DNA from: JAJAZB01 sp964244295
GTDB taxonomy: Bacteria > Bacteroidota > Bacteroidia > Cytophagales > Spirosomataceae
Reading direction: 5' to 3'
DNA: 64,000 bases
NCBI GenBank assembly: GCA_964244295.1
Contig: CAXTIG010000034.1
Coordinates: 1-64,000, forward strand
The notes below the pieces were generated by a model. The model made no database searches and was not told where the DNA came from. It worked only from the letters and a program-made list of their open reading frames with translations. This document shows, one piece after another, positions 7,505 to 16,425 of the stretch (the first letter of the stretch is position 1; each line of letters begins with the position of its first letter). The translations under genes and the position numbers were made by a program.

Positions 7505-9388
7505 CTACTCTCCCACCGCCAGCCCCGATTTCGGCGCTTTCACCGCGTAGCGAAAGCCTACTTTTCGTTCCCGCGCCGGTTCGACGTTGAGCCGCCAGGT
7601 GAGGATGCCTGTGGTTTCGTCTTCGGCGGCATCGGGCGCTTCGCGGTCCTGAATGGAAACTTCCTTGAACCGCGACAGCGGAAACTGGTCTTCGAGTACC
7701 AGCGTGATGGGCTGCCGCCGGGTGTTGCGCACGCTGATTTCGTAGGCGACCGACTCCACGCGATTGCCGCCGAAAAACTGATTCCGGCTTTGTTCGCGGA
7801 GTTTCGTTCGCTTCGTCTGCACGAGGGCGTCACGGCCCAGCGAGAGCGCTAGCGTGTCGGCGGTGCGGCGCGGGTCGAGCTGGGTTTTGCCCACAAAGGT
7901 GCCTTCCAGAAACAAACTGACCTCGCCGGGCAGCAGGTTGAGGCGTTCCCAGTCCACGAGTTTGGCCGTCAGAAACACGTCGGAGCTGATTTTGGGTACG
8001 GCGGCGTGTTCGTACTTCGCCGGAACGGCCTCTTCCTTGATTTCCACGCCGTAGCTTTTCCCGTCGGAGGGAACCGTGTACGGCGTTTTGATTTCAAACG
8101 AAACGCTCGTCGGGGCCTCGCGCTCATCCACGTCGAGGCGGATGGCTTTTTTGCCATTCACCTTCAACTCCGCAACGGCACCCGCCACGTTTCGGCGTAG
8201 TTGAGGCCCGTAGCCGGTCACGACTACCTCCTGCAACGCCACCACGTCTTCTTTCATCTGCACGTCGATGCGCTCCTCGGTGATGACGCGTTCGTCGCTC
8301 ACAAACCCCACCGCCGAGAAAACCAATATGCCGCTGTTGCCGGGGAGCCGGGGCGGAATGGCGAGTTTGTAGTAGCCTTCTCCGTCGGTCGCCGCGCCCA
8401 GGGTCGTGCCCTTCAATTGCACGGTCACGCCCGGCAGGGCATCTCCATTTTTGGCCGTCACCCGCCCGAAGACCTGCGAAACGCGGGGGTTGAAAAGCCC
8501 GGTCGGTGTCGGTTGCGGGTAGTTGCTGGGCGTACCGAAATACCAGGGATCGAGGCTGGGCTTGTCGCCGCGCTGGCGCGGGTCGGCGGTGGAAAGGGTC
8601 AGGCGGACGGCGTTCCAGTCTTCGCCCGAAAACTGAAACACGTTGGCGCGGTAAGCCAGAGTGAGCGGACGGGCCAGGTCGGTCACGCGCACATCGTAGG
8701 CGGGAATCCAGCCCGCATCGGGCACGAAGTACGTCAACTCGAAGCGGGCCTGGGGCAAAGCTCCGGTCGCCCGAACCGTCACCAGCACCTCGGCTTGCTC
8801 CCGTTCGGTTTCGGCGTTAAGCTGGGTTTGCTGGGCGTCGAGGGTTTTGAGTTCGGCTTGCAGGCGTTTGAGTGTTTTCTCGGTTTCCACCTGCTTGAGT
8901 AGGGCTTCGCTGAGGCGGGCGCGCTGAAAATCCACCGATTCTTTCAACTCAGCGGCCTTCAGCACGGCGGTGCGGCCGCCGAGTTCCTGATTTTTTAGCA
9001 GCATCGCTTCTTCCTGCTTGTACACCGTCGCCATTTTTTGCGCCACGGCGAGGCGTTCTTCGAGTGCGTCGCGGCGGGCATCGAGCTGGGTTTGTTCGTC
9101 GCTCGCCTTTTGGCGGGAGAACCCCGTTTGGGCCACCACCGACAGTACCGTAAATTGGCCTTCTCCGCGCACCTGAAGGCTGTTTTTGTCGAGTTTGGGC
9201 GAAAGTCCGCTAAAAACCAGTTCGGTTTTTCCGGCGGGCAGGGCCGTTCGGGCGCGGCGCGAAAGCTGGGCACCGTTTTGAAAAACGGTTACGGTTTCGA
9301 GGGTGGAAACAACGGGCGTCTGCGCGTTTAGCCCGGAAAGCAGCAGGCTGAACAGCGGGACGAGGAGGAAACGGCTGGGGGAGTTCAT
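7505..9388 (-). CDS. MuiA-family (DUF4140/DUF4139) protein with inserted carboxypeptidase-regulatory-like domain
   Basis: 627 residues. The start at 9388 (MNSPSRFLLVPLFSLL) gives a good Sec signal peptide; the longer frame to 9586 lies in an inverted repeat. Order: DUF4140-like N-domain (about 28-95), coiled coil (100-200), first half of DUF4139 (210-270), an inserted CarboxypepD_reg-like domain (about 304-379: GRVTAKNGDALPGVTV, ATDGEGYYKL), a segment ALQEVVVTGYG (384-394) that mimics the TonB-box/plug start of SusC receptors, then the rest of DUF4139. The family is named after a mucoidy inhibitor; molecular function is unknown. Probably exported to the periplasm. Confidence 0.85.
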   Translation of the reverse strand: MNSPSRFLLVPLFSLLLSGLNAQTPVVSTLETVTVFQNGAQLSRRARTALPAGKTELVFSGLSPKLDKNSLQVRGEGQFTVLSVVAQTGFSRQKASDEQTQLDARRDALEERLAVAQKMATVYKQEEAMLLKNQELGGRTAVLKAAELKESVDFQRARLSEALLKQVETEKTLKRLQAELKTLDAQQTQLNAETEREQAEVLVTVRATGALPQARFELTYFVPDAGWIPAYDVRVTDLARPLTLAYRANVFQFSGEDWNAVRLTLSTADPRQRGDKPSLDPWYFGTPSNYPQPTPTGLFNPRVSQVFGRVTAKNGDALPGVTVQLKGTTLGAATDGEGYYKLAIPPRLPGNSGILVFSAVGFVSDERVITEERIDVQMKEDVVALQEVVVTGYGPQLRRNVAGAVAELKVNGKKAIRLDVDEREAPTSVSFEIKTPYTVPSDGKSYGVEIKEEAVPAKYEHAAVPKISSDVFLTAKLVDWERLNLLPGEVSLFLEGTFVGKTQLDPRRTADTLALSLGRDALVQTKRTKLREQSRNQFFGGNRVESVAYEISVRNTRRQPITLVLEDQFPLSRFKEVSIQDREAPDAAEDETTGILTWRLNVEPARERKVGFRYAVKAPKSGLAVGE

Positions 9389-9475
9389 GAGAAAATGAGG
9401 TGTTTTTTGGGGTGGATGCGGGGGAGTGGGGTTTTCCATAAAATGAAAAAAGTTTTCTCGAAACTTCACCGTCGG

Positions 9476-9687
9476 CGTCATTGCGAGCGGAGGCGGGAAA
9501 AACGAATGAAATGAGGTTTTTCCGCCGGAGCGAAGCGGTCCGCCGCTGCGGCAATCCCCTCCCGGAGACCAGAGAGCGAAAACCAAGCTACTTTCCCTGA
9601 GCTATTTCGGTCTTCGGGAGGGGATTGCCGCGCTCCGTTGAACAGTTCTCGCTTTGCTCGCCCCGTTCACCTCCGCTCGCAATGACG
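9476..9687. repeat. Long mosaic inverted repeat, GTCATTGCGAGCGGAGG seed
   Basis: The outer arms (9476-9493 and 9670-9687) and a second inner pair (9551-9571 and 9610-9630) are complementary. The repeat lies between divergent genes, so it may carry or insulate their promoters. The same outer seed recurs at 18131, 57399 and 60666. Confidence 0.8.
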
Positions 9688-9786
9688 CCGAAGGGGGGTA
9701 TTGCTTGGCAAAAAACTTCCCCACTCCCACCCATTTCCGCCATTTCGTTCGCACCTTGCTTTTTCAAAAGTCCACCTCTACCCTCC

Positions 9787-11031
9787 ATGCCCGAAACCCT
9801 TACCGCCCCACCGCCCTCCTACCGGGTGTTGTTCAGCCTGCCCGTCGTCGTGTCGGCGCTGGGTTTTTTTGTGGACGTGTACGATATGCTCATTTTCAGC
9901 ATCGTGCGGGTGCCGAGTTTGCAATCACTGGGGCTGAGCGCGGCGGAAGTATCGCGGGCGGGGGCGTTCATTCTTAATTTTCAGCAGGCCGGGCTGGTGC
10001 TGGGCGGCATCCTCTGGGGCGTGCTCGGCGACCGGCGCGGGCGGCTCTCGGTGCTGTTCGGGTCCATCGTCATGTACTCACTGGCCAACCTAGCCTGCGG
10101 GTTCATCCAGGACGTCAACACCTACGCCCTGCTGCGCTTCGTGGCGGGGGTGGGGCTTTCGGGTGAAATCGGCGCGGCGATGGTGCTGGTGAGCGAGATT
10201 TTGCCGAAAGGAATTCGCAGTTACGGCCCCTCGCTCGTGGCGGGCGTCGGCTACCTCGGCGCGGGCGCGGCGTACCTCACCCAGGAGTGGTTCGACTGGC
10301 GCACGGCCTTTTTCGTGGGCGGCGGCATGGGCCTGGCCCTGCTGCTGCTGCGCATCAGCGTGTTCGAGTCGAGCTTGTTCGAGGAGTTGAAGGGGCGTCG
10401 GGGCGTGAGTCGGGGCAATTTTCTCTATTTTTTCAAAACCCGAAAACAAACCCTGAAGTACCTGCGCTGCGTGGCGGTGGGAATGCCGACCTGGTTTCTC
10501 GTGGGCATTCTGGCGACCTTCGCCAACGAGTTTGGCGAGGCGCTCGGCATTGCCGAAGGAGTAAAACCGGGCCGCTGCGTGATGATGATTTACCTGGGTC
10601 TGGCCGGGGGCGATTTGCTCAGCGGCCCGCTGAGTCAGGCGCTGCGTTCGCGGCGGAAAACCATCATTTTGATTTTGATGTTCAGTGCCCTGCTCAGCGG
10701 CTTGTACCTGTTTGCGGGGCTGAAAACCGCCGAAAGCATCTACCTGATTTGCCTCGCGGCGGGTTTCTGCACGGGCTACGTCGCCCTGTATCTCATGATG
10801 GTGGCCGAACTGTACGGCACCAACCTTCGTGCCACGGCCACCACCTCGGTGCCCAGCGTGGTGCGCGGGGCGGTGATTCCGATGGTCTTTTTTTTCCAAA
10901 CCTTCAAACCCTCCCTCGGCGCGCTGGGCGCGGCGGGCATCCTCGGCGTGTTGGTGTACGGCCTGGCCTTCTGGTCGCTGAGCCGACTGGAGGAGACATT
11001 TGGGAAAGAGTTGGATTTCGTGGAAAGTTGA
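9787..11031 (+). CDS. MFS transporter
   Basis: 414 residues, about 12 hydrophobic segments, inner membrane. The loop 2-3 A-motif is GDRRGRLSVL (residues 81-90), and VDVYDMLIFSIV in TM1 resembles the metabolite:proton symporter (sugar-phosphate or aromatic-acid) group. The ATG at 9787 (MPETLTAPPP) is preferred to the longer frame from 9625, which runs through the inverted repeat. A NagA-like deacetylase follows 66 bp later, so an amino sugar or its derivative is a reasonable guess for the substrate. That is inference only. Confidence 0.85.
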   Translation: MPETLTAPPPSYRVLFSLPVVVSALGFFVDVYDMLIFSIVRVPSLQSLGLSAAEVSRAGAFILNFQQAGLVLGGILWGVLGDRRGRLSVLFGSIVMYSLANLACGFIQDVNTYALLRFVAGVGLSGEIGAAMVLVSEILPKGIRSYGPSLVAGVGYLGAGAAYLTQEWFDWRTAFFVGGGMGLALLLLRISVFESSLFEELKGRRGVSRGNFLYFFKTRKQTLKYLRCVAVGMPTWFLVGILATFANEFGEALGIAEGVKPGRCVMMIYLGLAGGDLLSGPLSQALRSRRKTIILILMFSALLSGLYLFAGLKTAESIYLICLAAGFCTGYVALYLMMVAELYGTNLRATATTSVPSVVRGAVIPMVFFFQTFKPSLGALGAAGILGVLVYGLAFWSLSRLEETFGKELDFVES

Positions 11032-11088
11032 AAATTGAGAGTTGAGAATTGAAAGTTTCTCGATGAATTTTCAATTTTCCACTTTCAA
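11021..11088. repeat. AT-rich inverted repeat overlapping the MFS stop codon
   Basis: GAAAGTTGAAAATTGA (from 11023) pairs with TCAATTTTCCACTTTC (from 11071). The left arm includes the end of the MFS reading frame; the right arm ends 10 bases before nagA. Confidence 0.55.
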
Positions 11089-11097
11089 TTTAAAAAA

Positions 11098-12225
11098 ATG
11101 CCCTACGCCCTCACCAACGCCCGCGTTTTCACCGGAGAAACCTGGCTCGCCGACACCGCCGTGCTGGTGGAAGCGGACTCGATTTTCGCCGTCACCAATC
11201 ACTTTGCCGAAGAAACCGAGCGGGTCGATTTAGGAAATCTGATGCTCGCCCCGGCCTTCATCGACCTCCAGATTTACGGCGCGGGCGGGGCGATGTTCAA
11301 CGCCCAGCCCAACCCGGCGGCCATCCGGCGCTGCTACGACGAAATCCGGCGTTCGGGCACGCTGCATTTTCAAATTACGCTTTCCTCGATGCCGATGGAA
11401 ACGGTGTGGGACGCCATCGAAGCGACGAAAACGTACCTCGCCGAACACCAGCCGGGCCTGATTGGGCTGCACCTCGAGGGGCCGTACTTCAACCCCGAAA
11501 AGCGCGGGGCGCATCTCCTCGCCAACCTGCGCCAGCCCCAAACCGCCGAACTCCGCGAAATTTTAGAACGCGGGGCGGGAGCCGTCACCTACCTCACCGC
11601 TGCCCCCGAATTGTTTTCGGACGACGACCTCGATTTGGTGTTGACCAGCGGCATCCACTTCTCCGCCGGGCACAGCAACGCTACCTACGCCCAGGCCCGG
11701 CGCGGGTTTGAACGGGGCATTGGGCGGGTCACGCACCTGTTCAACGCCATGTCGGCCTTCGGCCACCGCGAGCCGGGGCTGGCGGGCGCGACGCTCGACA
11801 GCGCCACGTTTGAGAATCACCCCTACGCCAGCATTATTCCCGACGGCATCCACCTGAGTTGGGCGGCGCTGCGGATTGCGAAAGCCGCACTGGGCGAGCG
11901 CCTGTTTTTTATCACCGACGCCGTCACCGAAGACCCGACCGGCGCGTACCACTTCCGCCTGGCGGGCGACCACTTCGTGGACGAAAACGGCCTCCTTTCC
12001 GGCTCGGCCCTGACGATGATGCAGGCCGTAAAAAATGGAGTCGAACACGGCGGATTTTCGCTCGGCGAGAGCCTGCGGATGGCCTCGACCTACCCGGCTC
12101 AGGCCGCCGGACTGGGCGAGCGTCTGGGCCGCATCGAAGCCGGTTTTGCGGCCAACCTGGTGATTTTTGACGACGCCTACCGGGTGCGGGGCGTCGTGGA
12201 ACGGGGGCGGGTAGGGTGGTTTTGA
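11098..12225 (+). CDS. nagA: N-acetylglucosamine-6-phosphate deacetylase
   Basis: 375 residues, amidohydrolase superfamily. It removes acetate from GlcNAc-6-phosphate in amino-sugar and cell-wall recycling. Visible motifs are LHLEGPYF (metal ligand E127), GHSNA (191-195, metal His192), THLFNAMSAFGHREPG (metal His213) and ITDAV (catalytic Asp274). These correspond to E131, H195, H216 and D273 of the E. coli enzyme. The early motif reads PAFIDLQIYGAGG where PGFIDLQINGAGG is usual, a mild deviation. It probably forms a unit with the MFS transporter upstream. Confidence 0.92.
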   Translation: MPYALTNARVFTGETWLADTAVLVEADSIFAVTNHFAEETERVDLGNLMLAPAFIDLQIYGAGGAMFNAQPNPAAIRRCYDEIRRSGTLHFQITLSSMPMETVWDAIEATKTYLAEHQPGLIGLHLEGPYFNPEKRGAHLLANLRQPQTAELREILERGAGAVTYLTAAPELFSDDDLDLVLTSGIHFSAGHSNATYAQARRGFERGIGRVTHLFNAMSAFGHREPGLAGATLDSATFENHPYASIIPDGIHLSWAALRIAKAALGERLFFITDAVTEDPTGAYHFRLAGDHFVDENGLLSGSALTMMQAVKNGVEHGGFSLGESLRMASTYPAQAAGLGERLGRIEAGFAANLVIFDDAYRVRGVVERGRVGWF

Positions 12226-12524
12226 GTAAACTCGGTTGCTCCTGATTTAGGACGCGTCCGCCGTCGTTTTTGCTCAGATTCACCCTAAACCTTCGCAACG
12301 GTATTGCTGAAGTCAGGAATGGGGTTTAGTTTGCGCTGACCAACAGGCAGTTGCCCGGACGGCACGGTTCCTCACGCGCGCGCTTTCCTAAATTTCATGT
12401 CAACCTCGCCGGATGGAGCGTTGCCCACCTACCCGGTCGGGTCGTTTGGGTCACCCGCTTTTCTGCGGTTGCCCGCCGTAGGCGCTGGAATTGGGAAACG
12501 GGAGCGTAGTCAATCACGAAGCGA
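12226..12524. other. Intergenic region, nothing recognised
   Basis: About 300 bases without a defensible ORF. No conserved riboswitch core or terminator is recognised, although the last 80 bases before the next start are rich in short GC palindromes. Confidence 0.4.
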
Positions 12525-13919
12525 GTGAAGCAGAAAACGATTCGACAAACCCTGAAAATCGGGCTGGTGGGGCTGATTGCCTGGTGGTCGGCAACGTCGG
12601 CCCTGGCGACCGAAGCACCGTGCCTGAGGTTGGCGGGACTGGTGCAGGACTACGCCACCCACCAGCCTCTCGCCGCGACTTTTTTCCTGATGACCCCCGA
12701 TGGCAAGGTCCGGGTGACCACCAGCGCCGAAGGATCGGGATTGTTTTCGCTGGACGTGCGCTGCCCGGCCACCGCCCTGCTCATCGAGCGCAACGGCTAC
12801 CGCACCCAATCGCTGCCCCTCTCGCCGGAGTTGCTGGGCGGGGCGGGGCGAACTTCCGCCCCCGTGGCGATTCTGATCCCGCTCGTGGCCGTCGACCGCC
12901 AGGCCAGCAACCGTCCCTACCAGCAGTCGGAGCAAACGTTTTACGAACAGCAGGCGGGTCGCACCAAAAGCGGCAGCCGTCCGCAACGCGGTACCTTCGC
13001 CATCCTCGACGCCCTCACCGGCACTCCCCTGCGGGCGCAGACCTGTTTTTTCTCGACCAATTCGGGAAGCAAACGCTGCTTTGAAACCAACGCGCAAGGG
13101 CAGTTTGAGACGCGGTTTGAGCAGCAGGACATCGTGGCGATGGAAATCGTGGCCCCCGGCTACCAGCCGTACCACGGCAACCTGATCGTGGAACGGCTCG
13201 ATGGGCGGCACCTGCGCCACGACATCCGGCTCTTGCGCCAACTCACCCTGCTGGCCTTGTACGTCGATGGTCCCGCCGCTGAGTGCGTACTCAGCGCCGA
13301 CGGCGGAGCCACCGTGGTGACGCTGACCCCGGTGCCGGGCCAGACCGGCTGGTACTGCGCCTACGACGTGCTGCCCCAACGCTACGAGTTGCGGGTGCGG
13401 ACCACCGACGGGCGGGCACACCAGGAGCCGGTCACGTTGCTGCCGGGCCTGAATCCGCGTCGGGTTTCGTTTGGCAAAACCACGGCAGTGCCTCCCGCCG
13501 CGCCGAAGGCGGTACTTTCGTCCGATTCAACCCGTACCACCCCGGTATCCTCCGCCACCCCGGCCCTCCCCGTGTTGCCCGACGAATGGCAGTTGGTGTA
13601 CTTCAGCCAGAAAAGTTACCTCCTCGACGAAACCAATAAAAATCGCTTGCGGCAGGTGGGGTCTTTTCTGCGGGAACACCCGGCGTGCCGCCTTAAACTC
13701 GTTGGGCACACCGACCGGGAAGGCGATGAACGATTGAATCGTATCCTGTCGGAGCAACGGGCGGAGGTGATCGCCAATTTCCTGCACTGGGAAGGCATCC
13801 CGCGCTGGCGGCTCATCGAGGCCGGGCAGGGCAGCCGCTACGCCGTGGCCCCCAGCGACACCAAAGAAAACAAAGACCGCAACCGACGCGTGTACCTGCA
13901 ACTGGAACCGCTGCCCTGA
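12525..13919 (+). CDS. OmpA-like outer-membrane/peptidoglycan-binding protein
   Basis: 464 residues from a GTG start (MKQKTIRQTLKIGLVGLIAW), giving a signal peptide with cleavage near SALA-TE. Two repeats of a regulatory-like fold appear in the first 270 residues (AGLVQDYATHQPLAATF; GTFAILDALTGTPLRAQTCF). A proline-rich linker follows. The C-terminal ~110 residues are an OmpA domain, with LVYFSQKSYLLDETNKNRL, LKLVGHTDREGDERLNRILS, QRAEVIANFL and NRRVYLQL. The D and R that contact diaminopimelate are present. Likely a periplasmic or outer-membrane anchor to peptidoglycan. No ATG is available near this start, so the GTG is tentative. Confidence 0.8.
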   Translation: MKQKTIRQTLKIGLVGLIAWWSATSALATEAPCLRLAGLVQDYATHQPLAATFFLMTPDGKVRVTTSAEGSGLFSLDVRCPATALLIERNGYRTQSLPLSPELLGGAGRTSAPVAILIPLVAVDRQASNRPYQQSEQTFYEQQAGRTKSGSRPQRGTFAILDALTGTPLRAQTCFFSTNSGSKRCFETNAQGQFETRFEQQDIVAMEIVAPGYQPYHGNLIVERLDGRHLRHDIRLLRQLTLLALYVDGPAAECVLSADGGATVVTLTPVPGQTGWYCAYDVLPQRYELRVRTTDGRAHQEPVTLLPGLNPRRVSFGKTTAVPPAAPKAVLSSDSTRTTPVSSATPALPVLPDEWQLVYFSQKSYLLDETNKNRLRQVGSFLREHPACRLKLVGHTDREGDERLNRILSEQRAEVIANFLHWEGIPRWRLIEAGQGSRYAVAPSDTKENKDRNRRVYLQLEPLP

Positions 13920-13926
13920 AAAGCCG

Positions 13927-15228
13927 TTGTCTCCTTTTTTTCTTGCGAACTTTGGCCTTCACCTTCAACCCGTCCCCGTTCTGGAAACTGCCGTTTCGAT
14001 TCGCTCCAAACAACCCCACGTCGGCACCACCATTTTTACGGTGATGTCGAAGCTCGCCGCCGACTGCGGGGCGCTCAACCTCTCGCAGGGTTTTCCCAAT
14101 TTTGACGCCTCGCCGCGTTTGACCGAACTGGTGGCGCATTACCTCCGCCACGGCTTCAACCAGTACGCGCCGATGGCGGGCGTTCCTGCCCTGCGCGAGG
14201 CGATTGCCCAAAAAACCAGCGACCTCTACGGCGTGAGTTACCACCCCGAAACCGAGGTGACGGTGGTCTCCGGCGCAACCGAGGCGCTGTACGCGGCCAT
14301 CACCGCCGTCATCCGGCCCGGCGACGAGGTACTGCTCTTTGAACCCTGCTACGACAGCTACGCCCCCGCCGTAGAACTCAACGGCGGCACGCCCGTGTAC
14401 GTGACCCTCTCGCCCGAAACCGGGTACAAAATCGACTGGGTGGCGGCGAAAGCGAAGGTTTCCGAAAAAACGAAACTCATCCTGCTCAACACCCCCCACA
14501 ACCCCACTGGAGCCTGCCTGACCCGCGCCGACCTCGACGCCCTGGCCGACCTGGTGCGCGGCACCGACATCCTGCTGTTGAGCGACGAGGTGTACGAACA
14601 CATCCGCTTCGACGGGCGGACGCACCAGTCGCTGAGTACGCACCCGGAGTTACGCGAGCGGAGTTTTGTTTGTAATTCCTTCGGGAAAACCTTCCACGTC
14701 ACGGGCTGGAAAGTGGGTTACTGCCTGGCCCCGGCGGCGCTGAGTACCGAGTTTCGGAAAGCTCACCAGTGGATTACCTTCAGCACCGTCACGCCGATTC
14801 AGTACGCGCTGGCCGATTTCCTAAAGGAGCCACAGCATTACCTCGAAGTCCCCGCCTTCTACCAGCGCAAACGCGATTTGTTTCTGGACGCCCTGCGCGG
14901 GTCGCGCTTCACGTTTACCCCCGCCGAGGGCAGCTTTTTCCAGACCGTTTCCTACGCCGCCATCACCGACGAAGGAGACTACGACCTGGCCGTGCGCCTG
15001 ACCAAGGAAATCGGCGTGGCCTCCATTCCGGTTTCGGTGTTTTACCACCAAAAAGACGACCACCGGATCCTGCGGTTTTGTTTTGCCAAAGACGACGAAA
15101 CCCTGAAGGTGGCGGCGGGGCGGTTGAGTGAATGGTCTGAATCATTGCACGAACCCCGTGCCCACGATGGCCTGCAACCGGGCGACGTAGTTCAGGTATT
15201 GCTCAAAAATCGGTCGGCGGGTCACTGA
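13927..15228 (+). CDS. PLP-dependent aminotransferase (methionine aminotransferase type)
   Basis: Fold-type I aminotransferase of about 400 residues. Motifs: LNLSQGFPNFD, YAPMAGVPALREAI, SGATEAL, NTPHNPTGA, LLSDEVYEHI, then CNSFGKTFHVTGWKVGY with the PLP lysine, and LRFCFAKDDETL. The family transfers the amino group of methionine or aromatic residues to 2-oxo acids. There is no ATG near the expected N-terminus; candidates are TTG 13927 (used here) or a CTG at 13981. The last ~27 codons, after GRLSEW, run antisense through an unrelated gene fragment (15142-15309), so the native C-terminus was probably replaced by rearrangement. Confidence 0.85.
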   Translation: MSPFFLANFGLHLQPVPVLETAVSIRSKQPHVGTTIFTVMSKLAADCGALNLSQGFPNFDASPRLTELVAHYLRHGFNQYAPMAGVPALREAIAQKTSDLYGVSYHPETEVTVVSGATEALYAAITAVIRPGDEVLLFEPCYDSYAPAVELNGGTPVYVTLSPETGYKIDWVAAKAKVSEKTKLILLNTPHNPTGACLTRADLDALADLVRGTDILLLSDEVYEHIRFDGRTHQSLSTHPELRERSFVCNSFGKTFHVTGWKVGYCLAPAALSTEFRKAHQWITFSTVTPIQYALADFLKEPQHYLEVPAFYQRKRDLFLDALRGSRFTFTPAEGSFFQTVSYAAITDEGDYDLAVRLTKEIGVASIPVSVFYHQKDDHRILRFCFAKDDETLKVAAGRLSEWSESLHEPRAHDGLQPGDVVQVLLKNRSAGH

Positions 15229-15309
15229 ATCCGGGAATGCCTCCACGAAAACGGCTTGCACCGTGGCGAGATTGGTTTCGTAAATTTCGTACGGAGTCAG
15301 GTGGCCTGG
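15142..15309 (-). pseudogene. Fragment of an uncharacterised nucleotidyltransferase-like (DUF6932-type?) gene
   Basis: On the minus strand, 55 codons between a TGA at 15310-15312 and a TGA at 15142-15144 read LTPYEIYETNLATVQAVF, SVTRRPIFEQYLNYVARLQA and IVGTGFVQ. I recall proteins in which this segment is followed by W-I-D-G-S-F, a nucleotidyltransferase-like motif. Here TGA replaces that Trp codon and the downstream sequence is unrelated. So this is an N-terminal fragment truncated at the breakpoint with the aminotransferase gene. The family name is a guess from memory; the coding character of the fragment is clearer than its identity. Confidence 0.4.
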
Positions 15310-15345
15310 TCAAATTGTATTCGGGGTGGTTAAGATAAGCCATGC

Positions 15346-15564
15346 CTATTTTCGGGGCGGGCTGTCAGGCGGCGGGGGGCGGCGTTTAAGCTTCGAGCGG
15401 TCGCTTTCCTCACCAACCCGCTCCAACTCGTCAAGGTCCACCTCTCCGGTTGCGAGGAGTTCGTCCACCGGATTGTCCACGAGTTGAGCAAAATAGTCGG
15501 CGACGAGTTTTTTGACTTCGGCCTCCTGCTTTTTGTTTAGTTCCCACTCAAAAACCCGCAGCAT
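15346..15564 (-). CDS. Small acidic hypothetical protein
   Basis: 72 codons starting MLRVFEWELNKKQEAEVKKL and ending in a Pro/Arg/Lys-rich tail. Rich in Glu, Asp and Lys, predicted largely helical, no signal peptide. It lies 36 bp upstream of the antisense gene fragment at 15142-15309 on the same strand, so it may be the intact first gene of a pair whose second member was destroyed. Not recognised as a family; an antitoxin-like partner role would be speculation. Confidence 0.45.
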   Translation of the reverse strand: MLRVFEWELNKKQEAEVKKLVADYFAQLVDNPVDELLATGEVDLDELERVGEESDRSKLKRRPPPPDSPPRK

Positions 15565-15849
15565 AGCAGTTGCAGATCGTTCAGCCAGGTTGAGCCGGTG
15601 GGGTGCTCACGGGGAGTTGCCATCGCGCAGCGTAGTTACCTGACGCGAAGGTACGGACATTAGGAAAGTTTGCTGCCGCTTACGACGCACCGTTGGTGCG
15701 ATGTACGGTCAATGTGTAGATTTATCCGAAACACGACGTTCCCACCCACGTGGGAGTCAATCAGGCCAACTAGCCGGCTTCCGGCCCGTCGGGGGACGGG
15801 CCAGGGTGGTTGGGGTTACCGACCAGGAAGTAGAGTAACAAGCACCGTC
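15565..15849. other. Intergenic region with short palindromes
   Basis: About 285 bases with no convincing ORF. GC palindromes are CGCACCGTTGGTGCG (15687-15701), CCCACCCACGTGGG (15742-15755) and a GGCCCGTC/GACGGGCC pair near 15783-15802. They could be REP-like elements or structured RNA; no known RNA family recognised. Confidence 0.4.
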
Positions 15850-16044
15850 ATGACAGAACGCGAACGCGAAGACCTCCGGCAAGCGATTGCGATTCTGAAA
15901 CGAAGCCTTATTACCACCCAAGAAGATATCATCGGTTATCCCCCGAAGGGCGATGAAAAAGGTTTCCAGTTTTTAATTGAAAAAGCGAAGCGGTTGCAGA
16001 AAGCGATGGACGGTTTTCAAAAGCAACTTGACGACGATTCATAA
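15850..16044 (+). CDS. Small helical hypothetical protein
   Basis: 64 residues from the ATG at 15850 (MTEREREDLRQAIAILKR). Charged and probably a helical hairpin, with a short loop IIGYPPKGDEKG around residues 26-37. No export signal. A rho-independent terminator begins right at the stop codon, which supports a real transcription unit. An upstream in-frame extension to 15670 passes through palindromic intergenic DNA and is unlikely. No family recognised. Confidence 0.55.
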   Translation: MTEREREDLRQAIAILKRSLITTQEDIIGYPPKGDEKGFQFLIEKAKRLQKAMDGFQKQLDDDS

Positions 16045-16070
16045 AAAGACGGGGTTAGTCCCCGATTTTT
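16044..16070 (+). terminator. Rho-independent terminator
   Basis: CGGGG-TTAGT-CCCCG hairpin (from 16050) followed by TTTTT, just after the stop of the 64-residue ORF. Confidence 0.75.
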
Positions 16071-16137
16071 AAGGCATAATTTGTCACGTCAATCCGTGAC
16101 GGCAGGATGGAACCAGCCAACTTTGTAAAGCGACCAC

Positions 16138-16383
16138 ATGGAAACAACCGAAGTCACGGCGAGAACGCGGGCATACCGTGAACGCATTCATGCCACGGAA
16201 TCATTGGAAGACACTAAAGCAATTGCGGCGGAATTTCACGCGTACTACAACGCGTTAACGCCTGAGCAACAACAGGAAGCCAACCGCTTTTACGCGCAGG
16301 TGGTGGAAGAGCACCGCGAAGAGTTGGAGCAAATCGAGCGGATGCTGGAAACACTGGAATTGAAGCGGAGCGGAATTTTTTGA
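16138..16383 (+). CDS. Small charged hypothetical protein
   Basis: 81 residues, METTEVTARTRAYRERIHAT onwards. Mostly amphipathic helix with Glu/Arg/Gln repeats (TPEQQQEANRFYAQVVEEH). No signal peptide or cysteine. AACTTTG about 20 bases upstream may be a weak promoter box. Directly after the stop lies a 16-bp direct repeat of GAATTCTGTAAATTCT. It converges on gldG. Not recognised. Confidence 0.55.
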   Translation: METTEVTARTRAYRERIHATESLEDTKAIAAEFHAYYNALTPEQQQEANRFYAQVVEEHREELEQIERMLETLELKRSGIF

Positions 16384-16425
16384 ATTCTGTAAATTCTCGA
16401 ATTCTGTAAATTCTGATTCAGACAA

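Noticed and set aside
12226..12524. Possible riboswitch upstream of the OmpA-like gene
   Set aside because: GC palindromes are present, but no conserved core of a known riboswitch class is seen.
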